Assembly (NCBI RefSeq): GCF_017311575.1
Contig: NZ_JAFFQY010000063.1
Location: forward strand, 124,001-188,000
Source of the DNA: Roseococcus thiosulfatophilus
GTDB lineage: Bacteria; Pseudomonadota; Alphaproteobacteria; Acetobacterales; Acetobacteraceae
Length of the DNA stretch: 64,000 nt
Direction of reading: 5' to 3'
The notes under the pieces are model-generated. The model was not told where the DNA came from and did not search any database. It worked only from the letters and a program-made list of their open reading frames with translations. A program made the translations under genes and the position numbers. Position 1 is the stretch's first letter. Each line of letters opens with the position of its first letter. Shown piece by piece: positions 57,406 through 64,000 of this stretch.

Positions 57406-58059
57406 ATGAACCTGATTCTCCTGGGCCCCCCTGGGGCCGGCAAGGGCACCCAGGCCAAGCGGCTGGAGGAACGCTTCGGCGTCGTCCAGATCTCGACGGG
57501 TGACATGCTGCGTGCCGAGGTGAAGGCGGGCTCCGAGATCGGCCGCCAGGCCAAGGAGATCATGGAGCGCGGCGAACTGGTGCCCGACAAGCTCATCACG
57601 GCCATGATCGTGGCCCGGGTGCAGCGTCCGGACGCCCAGAAGGGGTTCATCCTGGACGGCTTCCCGCGCACCGTGCCCCAGGCCGGTGCGCTGGACGAGG
57701 TGCTGCGGGAGAATGGCCTGACGCTCGACCATGTGATCGAGCTGCGGGTGGATGACGCTGCGCTTGTCGAGCGCATCTCCGGTCGGTTCACCTGTGCCTC
57801 CTGCGGCGAAGGCTACCACGACAGCTTCAAGCAGCCGAAGGTGGCCGGCGTCTGCGACGTCTGTGGCGGTACGGAATTCACGCGCCGCGCGGACGACCGC
57901 GCGGAGACGGTGGGCGCCAGGCTCGCCGCCTATCACAAGCAAACCGCCCCGCTGCTGCCCTACTACGCGGCGCAGGGCAAGCTGAGCAGCGTGGACGGCA
58001 TGGCCGAGATGGCCGATGTGACGGCGGCGCTGTCGAAGATTCTCGCCCCGGGCGCTTGA
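57406..58059 (+). CDS. adk: Adenylate kinase (zinc-binding LID type)
   Basis: Converts AMP plus ATP to two ADP; 217 residues. P-loop GPPGAGKGT at 7-15, FILDGFPRT at about 81-89, and a LID domain with four cysteines (C130, C133, C150, C153), the zinc-binding form. ATG 57406 follows AGGAGG by 5 bases; an adjacent GTG at 57403 is in frame. It sits between secY and rpsM, as often seen in alphaproteobacteria. Confidence 0.97.
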   Translation: MNLILLGPPGAGKGTQAKRLEERFGVVQISTGDMLRAEVKAGSEIGRQAKEIMERGELVPDKLITAMIVARVQRPDAQKGFILDGFPRTVPQAGALDEVLRENGLTLDHVIELRVDDAALVERISGRFTCASCGEGYHDSFKQPKVAGVCDVCGGTEFTRRADDRAETVGARLAAYHKQTAPLLPYYAAQGKLSSVDGMAEMADVTAALSKILAPGA

Positions 58060-58233
58060 CGGCGCACAGGGCTCGCTCTATTGCCTCCGCTCTTGCGGGC
58101 GGGGCGTGTCGTGTTCGGCAGCCTTCGGCCGCGCTCGGCATTTGTGGACGAAGGAATTGCTCTCCCTTGGGTCATCTCCCACGGGGCGGGCGCATCAAGG
58201 GACGGTCCCCGACGGGGCTGCAGGAGCTGCAAC
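58060..58233 (+). promoter_or_regulatory. Leader region between adk and rpsM
   Basis: 174 bases with no convincing frame. It is GC-rich with CCTTCGG- and CGGGCGGGG-type arms. rpmJ, found here in some bacteria, is absent. It may hold a promoter or leader for the alpha operon; no -35/-10 pair was found. Confidence 0.3.
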
Positions 58234-58611
58234 GTGGCGCGCATCGCTGGCGTGAACATTCCCCCGAACAAGCGCGTGGTGATCTCGCTGCGCTACATTT
58301 ATGGCATCGGCCCGCAGAACGCGAAGCAGATCTGCGCGACCGTCGGCATTCCGGATGAGCGCCGCGTGAACCAGCTCACCGATGACGAGATCATGAAGCT
58401 GCGCGAGGTGATCGACCGCGACTTCCGCGTGGAGGGTGACCTCCGCCGCGAGAACGCCATGAACATCAAGCGCCTCATGGACATGGCCTGCTATCGCGGC
58501 CTGCGGCACCGCCGTGGCCTGCCGGTGCGCGGCCAGCGCACGCACACCAATGCCCGCACCCGCAAGGGCAAGGCCGTGCCCGTGGCCGGCAAGAAGAAGG
58601 TGACCAAGTAA
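58234..58611 (+). CDS. rpsM: 30S ribosomal protein S13
   Basis: uS13, 125 residues; a head protein that contacts the 50S and P-site t[37 protein letters not shown] and the C-terminal [34 protein letters not shown] are standard. The start is GTG at 58234 with GGAG 8 bases upstream. Confidence 0.97.
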   Translation: MARIAGVNIPPNKRVVISLRYIYGIGPQNAKQICATVGIPDERRVNQLTDDEIMKLREVIDRDFRVEGDLRRENAMNIKRLMDMACYRGLRHRRGLPVRGQRTHTNARTRKGKAVPVAGKKKVTK

Positions 58612-58612
58612 G

Positions 58613-59005
58613 ATGGCTCGTCAGCCCAGCTCGCGCCCCCGCAAGAAGGAGCGCAAGAACATCAGCTCCGGCGTGGCGCATGTGCTTGCCACCTTCAACA
58701 ACACCATCGTGACCATCACGGACGCGCAGGGCAACGCCATCGCGTGGTCCTCCTCCGGGTCCAAGGGCTTCAAGGGCAGCCGCAAGAGCACGCCCTACGC
58801 CGCCCAGATGGCCGCCGAGGATGCCGGCATGAAGGCGCGCGAGCACGGCATGGAGACCGTCGAGGTCGAGGTGTCGGGCCCTGGCTCGGGCCGCGAGTCG
58901 GCGCTGCGCGCCCTGCAATCCGTGGGCTTCCACGTCACCGCCATCCGCGACGTGACGCCCATCCCGCACAATGGCTGCCGCCCGCGCAAGCGTCGGCGGG
59001 TCTGA
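58613..59005 (+). CDS. rpsK: 30S ribosomal protein S11
   Basis: uS11, 130 residues, on the 30S platform. [54 protein letters not shown] and the C-terminal [18 protein letters not shown] are diagnostic. rpsD is absent after it, as usual in alphaproteobacteria; rpoA follows. Confidence 0.98.
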   Translation: MARQPSSRPRKKERKNISSGVAHVLATFNNTIVTITDAQGNAIAWSSSGSKGFKGSRKSTPYAAQMAAEDAGMKAREHGMETVEVEVSGPGSGRESALRALQSVGFHVTAIRDVTPIPHNGCRPRKRRRV

Positions 59006-59024
59006 CGCCAAGGAGCCTGCCCCT

Positions 59025-60041
59025 TTGCTCGAACGCAACTGGCAATCGCTGATCAAGCCGGAAAAGCTCCTCGTCGAGTCCGGCTCTGCCGATCTCCGCC
59101 AGGCCACCCTGGTGGCGGAGCCGCTGGAGCGCGGCTTCGGCATGACGCTCGGCAACGCGCTGCGCCGCGTGCTGCTGTCCTCGCTGCAGGGGGCGGCCGT
59201 CACGGGCGTGAAGATCGACGGTGTGCTGCATGAATTCAGCAGCCTCACCGGCGCGCGCGAGGATGTGACGGACATCATCCTCAATCTCAAGCAGCTCGCC
59301 ATCCGCTACCAGGGCGAGGGCACCAGGCGCCTGATGCTCACGGCGACGGGTCCTGGCGAGGTCACTGCGGGCCAGATCCAGACGACGGGTGACATCGAGA
59401 TCGCGAACCCGGAACTGGTCATCTGCACGCTGGACGATGGCGCCAAGCTCTCCATGGAGCTGATGGTCGGCACCGGCCGCGGCTATGTCCCCGCCGCCAT
59501 GAACCGCGCCGAGGATGCGCCCATCGGGATGATCCCGGTGGATGCCATCTACTCGCCGGTCCGCAAGGTGTCCTACCGGGTGGAGCCCACCCGCGTGGGC
59601 CAGGTGACCGACTATGACCGCCTGGTGATCTCGGTGGAGACGAATGGCACGCTGGTGCCCGAGGATGCGGTGGCCCTCGCCGCCCGCATCCTGCAGGACC
59701 AGCTGGCCCTCTTCGTCACCTTCGAGGAGCCCCGCGAGAAGGCGCGCGAGGAGGTGCATGACGACCTGCCCTTCAACCGCAACCTGCTCCGCAAGGTGGA
59801 TGAGCTGGAACTGTCGGTCCGCAGCGCGAACTGCCTGAAGAACGACAACATCGTCTACATCGGTGATCTCGTTCAGAAGACCGAGCAGGAAATGCTCCGC
59901 ACGCCGAACTTCGGCCGCAAGTCGCTGAACGAAATCAAGGAAGTGCTGGCCTCGATGGGCCTCGCGCTCGGCATGCCCATCACCGGCTGGCCGCCCGAGA
60001 ACGTCGAGGATCTGGCGAAGAAGGTCGAAGAGCCGTTCTGA
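59025..60041 (+). CDS. rpoA: DNA-directed RNA polymerase subunit alpha
   Basis: Alpha subunit, 338 residues: the N-terminal dimerisation domain ([42 protein letters not shown]) and the C-terminal DNA-binding domain ([50 protein letters not shown]). The start is TTG at 59025, nine bases after AAGGAG, giving the family opening [14 protein letters not shown]; the longer frame from 58971 overlaps rpsK. Confidence 0.97.
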   Translation: MLERNWQSLIKPEKLLVESGSADLRQATLVAEPLERGFGMTLGNALRRVLLSSLQGAAVTGVKIDGVLHEFSSLTGAREDVTDIILNLKQLAIRYQGEGTRRLMLTATGPGEVTAGQIQTTGDIEIANPELVICTLDDGAKLSMELMVGTGRGYVPAAMNRAEDAPIGMIPVDAIYSPVRKVSYRVEPTRVGQVTDYDRLVISVETNGTLVPEDAVALAARILQDQLALFVTFEEPREKAREEVHDDLPFNRNLLRKVDELELSVRSANCLKNDNIVYIGDLVQKTEQEMLRTPNFGRKSLNEIKEVLASMGLALGMPITGWPPENVEDLAKKVEEPF

Positions 60042-60225
60042 TTGCCTTAGACGCCGGCGCGCGCTTCGCGCGCTGGGCTTCCGCCGCGCCACCGGTGCGT
60101 GGGCGGGGAGGGCAGTTGGGCGGCGCCGGCCACCCTGTAGCCGGATAGTCAATAAGTGGTGGCCCGGCTGGGCCGCTGGTGTGATACGAACTGTTCGCCC
60201 CGATGGGCGCTGATGGAGTGGTGTG
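60042..60225 (+). promoter_or_regulatory. Intergenic region between rpoA and rplQ
   Basis: 184 bases with a GCGCGCG/CGCGCGC hairpin (60057-60063 with 60067-60073) right after rpoA and a GGCCC/GGGCC hairpin near 60163-60176. It may tune the rplQ level relative to rpoA. No open frame and no clear promoter. Confidence 0.3.
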
Positions 60226-60648
60226 ATGCGTCACGGTATGGCCAATCGGAAGCTGGGCGTCACCTCGACGCACCGCGCCGCCATGTTCCGCAACATGGCG
60301 ACGAGCCTGATCAAGCACGAGCAGATCAAGACCACGCTGCCCAAGGCGAAGGAGCTGCGCCCCTACGTGGAGCGCATCATCACGCTGGGCAAGCGCGGCG
60401 ACCTGCACGCCCGCCGCCAGGCCTATGCGGTGATCATGGATGAGAAGGTGGTGGACAAGCTCTTCACTACCATCGCGGAGCGTTACAAGGCGCGCCAGGG
60501 TGGCTACACCCGCGTGCTGAAGGCCGGCTTCCGCTATGGTGACGCCGCCCCCATGGCCGTGATCGAGCTGGTGGATCGCGACCCCGCCGCCAAGGGCCAG
60601 GACAGCGGCCCCGTGGCCGAGAAGGAAGAGGCGCAGGAGGCGGCGTAA
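60226..60648 (+). CDS. rplQ: 50S ribosomal protein L17
   Basis: bL17, 140 residues, last gene of the alpha operon. [59 protein letters not shown] is diagnostic; the C-terminal tail is acidic (EKEEAQEAA). A strong terminator follows. Confidence 0.98.
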   Translation: MRHGMANRKLGVTSTHRAAMFRNMATSLIKHEQIKTTLPKAKELRPYVERIITLGKRGDLHARRQAYAVIMDEKVVDKLFTTIAERYKARQGGYTRVLKAGFRYGDAAPMAVIELVDRDPAAKGQDSGPVAEKEEAQEAA

Positions 60649-60676
60649 AGCCACTCCCGCAGCCTGGAACGAAAGG

Positions 60677-60702
60677 GGCGAGGGGTCATCCCTCGCCTTT
60701 TT
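60677..60702 (+). terminator. Intrinsic terminator of the ribosomal protein supercluster
   Basis: A perfect 8-bp stem GGCGAGGG/CCCTCGCC (60677-60684 with 60690-60697), 5-base loop, then TTTTT. It is the textbook end of the alpha operon. Confidence 0.95.
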
Positions 60703-60717
60703 CATGTGCCCCGCCTG

Positions 60718-61911
60718 ATGACCTCCTCTCCCTCCGTCGCCGTGGTGGGCGCCGGCCCCGCGGGCCTCGCGGCCGCGGAGGTGCTGGCGCAGGGCGGCGC
60801 GCGTGTCACCGTCCATGACGCCATGGCCCGGCCGGGGCGCAAATTCCTGCTGGCCGGCCGGGGCGGGCTGAACCTGACCCACAGCGAGCCGCTGGACCGC
60901 TTCCTCGCTCGCTACCCGGCACCGATGCGGCCCTTCATCGAAGCCTTCCCTCCCCAGGCGCTCATTGCTTGGTGCGAGGCGCTGGGCCAGCCCGTCTTCA
61001 CCGGCAGTTCCGGCCGCGTCTTCCCGGTGGCGATGAAGGCCTCGCCGCTGCTGCGGGCTTGGCTGCGGCGGCTGGAGGCGCTGGGCGTCACCTTCCGCGC
61101 CGGCTGGCGCTGGCAGGGTTTCGGCCCGGGCCGCACACTGCGCTTCGACCAGGGCGGGGTCACGCCCGATGCCGCCATCCTGGCATGTGGCGGCGCCTCC
61201 TGGCCGCAACTCGGCAGCGACGGCGCCTGGGCCCAGGCTTTCCCCGAAGAGGCCGTCGCGCCGCTGGAGCCCGCCAACATGGGCTTCCATGTCGGCTGGT
61301 CCGTCCCCTTCGCCACGCGCTTCGCCGGCGCGCCGCTGAAGCGCGTGGTGCTGCGGCTCGGCGATCAATCCTGGCGCGGCGAGGCCATGATCTCCGCGCG
61401 CGGCATCGAGGGCGGGATCATCTACGCCGCGGCGGCCGCCCTGCGCGGGGCGGTGCCCGTCACCGTCATGCTCGACCTCCGGCCTGACCTTGACCTCGCC
61501 GCGCTGCGCGCCCGGCTGGGCGGCGGCGCGCAATCCCTGGCCAACCGGCTACGCCGCGCGGGGCTCGCTCCCGTCGCCGCCGGGCTGGTGCAGGAGGCGT
61601 TGCGCGCCGGCGCCCCGCGCGAGGACGTCGCGGGCCTGTTGAAGGCGCTGCCCGTCAGGTTGGAGGCGCCCATGGGCCTGGCCCGCGCGATCTCGACGGC
61701 GGGCGGGCTGCGCTGGGAGCAGCTTGACCCGCGTCTCATGCTGCGCGACCGCCCCGGCATCTTCTGCGCCGGCGAAATGCTGGATTGGGAGGCGCCCACC
61801 GGCGGCTACCTGCTGCAAGGCTGCTTCGCCACCGGCCAGGCGGCGGGGCAGGGGGCGCTGGACTGGCTCAGATCGCCTTCGGCGGCACCAGCGACATCAG
61901 CCGGTTCCTGA
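60718..61911 (+). CDS. HI0933-like FAD-dependent flavoprotein (TIGR03862-type)
   Basis: An NAD(P)/FAD-dependent oxidoreductase-like protein of 397 residues. The dinucleotide fold VAVVGAGPAGLAAAEVLAQGG is at about 6-26, GRGGLNLTHSE follows (the HI0933 family mark), and the C-terminal PGIFCAGEMLDWEAPTGGYLLQGCFATGQAAG closes the FAD domain. The biochemical role of the family is unsettled. ATG 60718 is chosen because the GTG at 60706 lies close behind the terminator. It converges with the SDR gene and overlaps it by 44 bases. Confidence 0.85.
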   Translation: MTSSPSVAVVGAGPAGLAAAEVLAQGGARVTVHDAMARPGRKFLLAGRGGLNLTHSEPLDRFLARYPAPMRPFIEAFPPQALIAWCEALGQPVFTGSSGRVFPVAMKASPLLRAWLRRLEALGVTFRAGWRWQGFGPGRTLRFDQGGVTPDAAILACGGASWPQLGSDGAWAQAFPEEAVAPLEPANMGFHVGWSVPFATRFAGAPLKRVVLRLGDQSWRGEAMISARGIEGGIIYAAAAALRGAVPVTVMLDLRPDLDLAALRARLGGGAQSLANRLRRAGLAPVAAGLVQEALRAGAPREDVAGLLKALPVRLEAPMGLARAISTAGGLRWEQLDPRLMLRDRPGIFCAGEMLDWEAPTGGYLLQGCFATGQAAGQGALDWLRSPSAAPATSAGS

Positions 61912-62638
61912 GCCCCGGCGGCAAGGCGCCCACGATCCGCGAGATGAGATACAGGCGGCGCGGATAGACGATTCGCAGCTTCCCCCGCTCAATCCCCTTC
62001 AGCGTGCGGGCGGCCGCCTGCTCGGCCGTCATGAGCCAGGGCATGGGAAAGGCGTTGCGCTCGGTCATCGCGGTGCGGACGAAGCCCGGGCAGACCGCGT
62101 GCAGCCGGATGCCCCGCGCGCGCTCGGTGGCGTCGCGCGCCTCGGTCCAGCGCTGCACCGTGGCCTTGCTGGCGCTGTAGGCGGGCGCCGAGGGGCCAGC
62201 CACGAAGGCGGCCAGCGAGGCCACCACCGCCACATGGCCGCGCCAGCCATCCGCGCCGGGCGCCTGCTCCGCCATCACCTGCAGGGCGGGCAGGGTGGTG
62301 TTCATGGCCCCCAGGATATTCGTCTCGAAGATGTCGCGCGCGGCGGTCGCGGCCTCGGTCGCGTGACCCGTGCCGGCGCTGACGCCCGCATTGGCGATGA
62401 CGAGGTCAAGCCGCCCCGCCCCCAGGATCCAGTCGTCCATGGCCGCGCCGTCGCGCACATCCACGCAGCGCGTATGGACCTCGGCGCCCAGGGCGCGGCA
62501 GGATTCCGCCACGGCCTCCAGCACGTCGGCGCGGCGGGCGCCCAGGTGCAGCGTGGCACCCGGCCGCGAGACGGCGCGCGCCAGCGCCGCCCCCAGCCCG
62601 GAGGAAGCACCGGTGATCAGCACATGGTCGAAGGGCAT
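61868..62638 (-). CDS. SDR family NAD(P)-dependent oxidoreductase
   Basis: A classical short-chain dehydrogenase of 256 residues. Cofactor motif TGASSGLG at 9-16, NAG at 83-85, catalytic S141, Y154 and K158 (YSASK). The substrate is unknown. The start MPFDHVLITG at 62638 is taken; the long upstream extension in this frame is an antisense shadow of the yicC gene. Its 3' end overlaps the convergent flavoprotein gene by 44 bases. Confidence 0.88.
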   Translation of the reverse strand: MPFDHVLITGASSGLGAALARAVSRPGATLHLGARRADVLEAVAESCRALGAEVHTRCVDVRDGAAMDDWILGAGRLDLVIANAGVSAGTGHATEAATAARDIFETNILGAMNTTLPALQVMAEQAPGADGWRGHVAVVASLAAFVAGPSAPAYSASKATVQRWTEARDATERARGIRLHAVCPGFVRTAMTERNAFPMPWLMTAEQAAARTLKGIERGKLRIVYPRRLYLISRIVGALPPGLRNRLMSLVPPKAI

Positions 62639-62677
62639 CGCTGGACTCCCGGGGCGCGGCGCGGGACAAGCCGCGAC

Positions 62678-63577
62678 ATGACAACATCCCTGCAAAGCAT
62701 GACGGGCTTCGCGCGGGAAGCCGGAACCCTGCCGGACGGCGCCGCCTATGCCTGGGAGCTGAAAAGCGTGAATGGGCGCGGCCTCGACCTGCGGCTGCGC
62801 CTGCCGAATGGCCTGGATGCGCTGGAGCCCGCCTTGCGCGAGGCGGCGGCGCGGCGGTTGAAGCGGGGCAACGTGCAGGTGGGGCTGTCGCTGCGCGCCG
62901 AGCTGCGCCCCGCCCTCGCGCCCGACCCCGTGGCGCTCGACCAGGCGGTGCGGCTGGCACAGGAACTGGCCCAGCGCCTGGGCGCGCCGCCCCCGCGCGC
63001 CGAGGCGCTGCTCGCCCTGCCGGGCGTCATGCGCACCGAGACCGCCGAACCCGACGAGGCCGCGGAATCCAGCCGTCGGGCGGCCCTGCTCGTGGGGTTC
63101 GAGCGGGCGCTGGATGGCCTCGTCGCCGCGCGCGGCGCGGAGGGCGCGCGGCTCGCCGCCATCCTCGCCGCGCTGCTGGACGAGATCGAGGCCCTCTGCG
63201 CCGCCGCAGCCGCCGAAGCCGCGACCCAGCCCGCCCAGCAGCGCGACCGCTGGCTGGAAAGCCTCGCCGCCCTGCTCGACGACAAGGCCCGCGCCCGCAT
63301 TCCGGAGGAGCGGCTGGCGCAGGAAGTCGCGCTGCTCGCCACGAAATCCGATGTGCGGGAAGAACTGGATCGCCTGGCCGCCCATATCGCCGCCGCCCGC
63401 GCCCTGGTGGCGGCGGGCGAGGGGGCGGGCCGCAAGCTGGATTTCCTCGTGCAGGAGTTCGTGCGCGAGGCCAACACCCTGTGCAGCAAATCGGCCAGTG
63501 TCGCGTTGACGCGCACGGGTCTTGACCTCAAGGCGGCCATCGAGCGGCTGCGGGAGCAGGCGGCGAATGTCGAGTGA
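62678..63577 (+). CDS. yicC: YicC/YloC family endoribonuclease
   Basis: A 299-residue protein of the YicC family, described as an RNA-cleaving enzyme affecting small-RNA stability in E. coli. MTTSLQSMTGFAREAG..WELKSVNGRGLDLRLRLPNGLDALEPALREAAARRLKRGNVQVGLSL marks the N-terminal domain; the C-terminal DUF1732 reads LLATKSDVREELDRLAAHIAAARALVAAGEGAGRKLDFLVQEFVREANTLCSKS. Its stop overlaps gmk, the usual partner gene. Confidence 0.92.
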   Translation: MTTSLQSMTGFAREAGTLPDGAAYAWELKSVNGRGLDLRLRLPNGLDALEPALREAAARRLKRGNVQVGLSLRAELRPALAPDPVALDQAVRLAQELAQRLGAPPPRAEALLALPGVMRTETAEPDEAAESSRRAALLVGFERALDGLVAARGAEGARLAAILAALLDEIEALCAAAAAEAATQPAQQRDRWLESLAALLDDKARARIPEERLAQEVALLATKSDVREELDRLAAHIAAARALVAAGEGAGRKLDFLVQEFVREANTLCSKSASVALTRTGLDLKAAIERLREQAANVE

Positions 63578-64000
63578 AGCCCCCAAACCCAGCCGGCGCG
63601 GCGTTTGCCTCGTGCTGGCGGCCGCCCCCGGCGCGGGTAAGACCAGCGTCTCCCGCGCCCTGCTGGCGACCGAACCGGAGCTGGAACTCTCCATCAGCGC
63701 CACCACCCGCGCCCCCCGTCCCGGCGAGCAGGAGGGGGTCCACTACTTCTTCCGCAGTCCCGAGCAATTCGACGCCATGGCCGAAGCCGGCGAGCTGCTG
63801 GAACATGCCCGCTTCCTGGGCCGCGCCTATGGCACGCCGCGCGCGCCGGTCGAGGCGGCGCTGGCGGCGGGGCGTGATGTGCTGTTCGACATCGAGTGGC
63901 AGGGCCACCGCCAGCTCCGTGCGAAGCTGCCGCAGGATGTGGTGGGGGTCTTCCTGCTCCCGCCCTCGCTGGCCGAGCTGGAACGGCGCCTGAACGCCCG
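63567..64000 (+). CDS. gmk: Guanylate kinase (3' end outside window)
   Basis: Phosphorylates GMP to GDP. The frame begins with ATG 63567 inside the end of yicC and is still open at the right edge (144 codons seen). P-loop at about 19-26 reads AAPGAGKT; most guanylate kinases have APSGAGK, so one residue differs. The GMP-binding segment ISATTRAPRPGEQEGVHYFF, the EHARFLGRAYGTPRAPVEAAL segment and DVLFDIEWQG are as expected. The yicC-gmk order is common in proteobacteria. Confidence 0.93.
   Translation, partial: MSSEAPKPSRRGVCLVLAAAPGAGKTSVSRALLATEPELELSISATTRAPRPGEQEGVHYFFRSPEQFDAMAEAGELLEHARFLGRAYGTPRAPVEAALAAGRDVLFDIEWQGHRQLRAKLPQDVVGVFLLPPSLAELERRLNA

Noticed and set aside
61868-63706. Apparent fusion of a 356-residue extension to the short-chain dehydrogenase
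   Set aside because: The extension is antisense to yicC and gmk; the dehydrogenase has a proper start at 62638 just before its nucleotide fold.

Overview
The window is one contiguous piece of a high-GC alphaproteobacterial chromosome. Strong third-position GC bias, the gene content and the wording of the EF-G and ribosomal protein sequences point to the Acetobacteraceae, something like Roseomonas; this placement comes from reading the proteins, not from a search. There are no phage genes, insertion sequences, CRISPR arrays or rRNA genes. Almost everything is tightly packed, no gene-free gap exceeds 300 bases, and many neighbours overlap by ATGA, GTGA or TTGA.

Region 1 (1-29.5 kb) is a housekeeping and accessory half. 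It holds the end of a Bug-type tricarboxylate-binding protein with a maleylacetate-reductase-like enzyme, then a solitary fusA (EF-G). A minus-strand DUF445-MaoC pair follows, and then a divergent zinc-uptake unit (a 38-residue membrane microprotein, znuC, znuB) behind a Zur-type palindrome. Next come an XRE regulator divergent from an M20 amidohydrolase / cupin thiol dioxygenase / FAD oxidase operon, and the outer-membrane biogenesis run lptF-lptG-lptD-surA-rsmA. The half ends with a metallo-beta-lactamase-fold enzyme, an rluC-type gene overlapping an AsmA gene, an ATP12 chaperone overlapping acylphosphatase, an RhlE-type helicase, a 2-hydroxyacid dehydrogenase, lipB, tRNA-Leu and a polysaccharide pyruvyl transferase-like gene.

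Region 2 (29.2-60.7 kb) is the information-processing supercluster, all on the plus strand except one gene: tRNA-Tyr, tRNA-Gly, tuf copy 1, tRNA-Trp, secE, nusG, (a reversed EamA transporter), rplKAJL, rpoBC, rpsL-rpsG-tuf copy 2, and the S10, spc and alpha operons through rplQ, ending in a textbook terminator. Two departures from the usual layout stand out. fusA is missing between rpsG and tuf and lies 42 kb upstream, and the transporter gene splits nusG from rplK. The two tuf genes are identical, with identity stopping a few bases outside the coding region.

Region 3 (60.7-64 kb) has a flavoprotein convergent with a short-chain dehydrogenase, then yicC overlapping gmk, which runs off the window.

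The best candidates for new biology are small. They are (a) the Zur-controlled, apparently leaderless microprotein translationally coupled to znuC, (b) a dispersed intergenic hairpin family with three copies showing compensatory arm changes, and (c) the three-gene amidohydrolase / thiol dioxygenase / FAD oxidase operon with its divergent regulator. I found no defence, secretion or biosynthetic island here.
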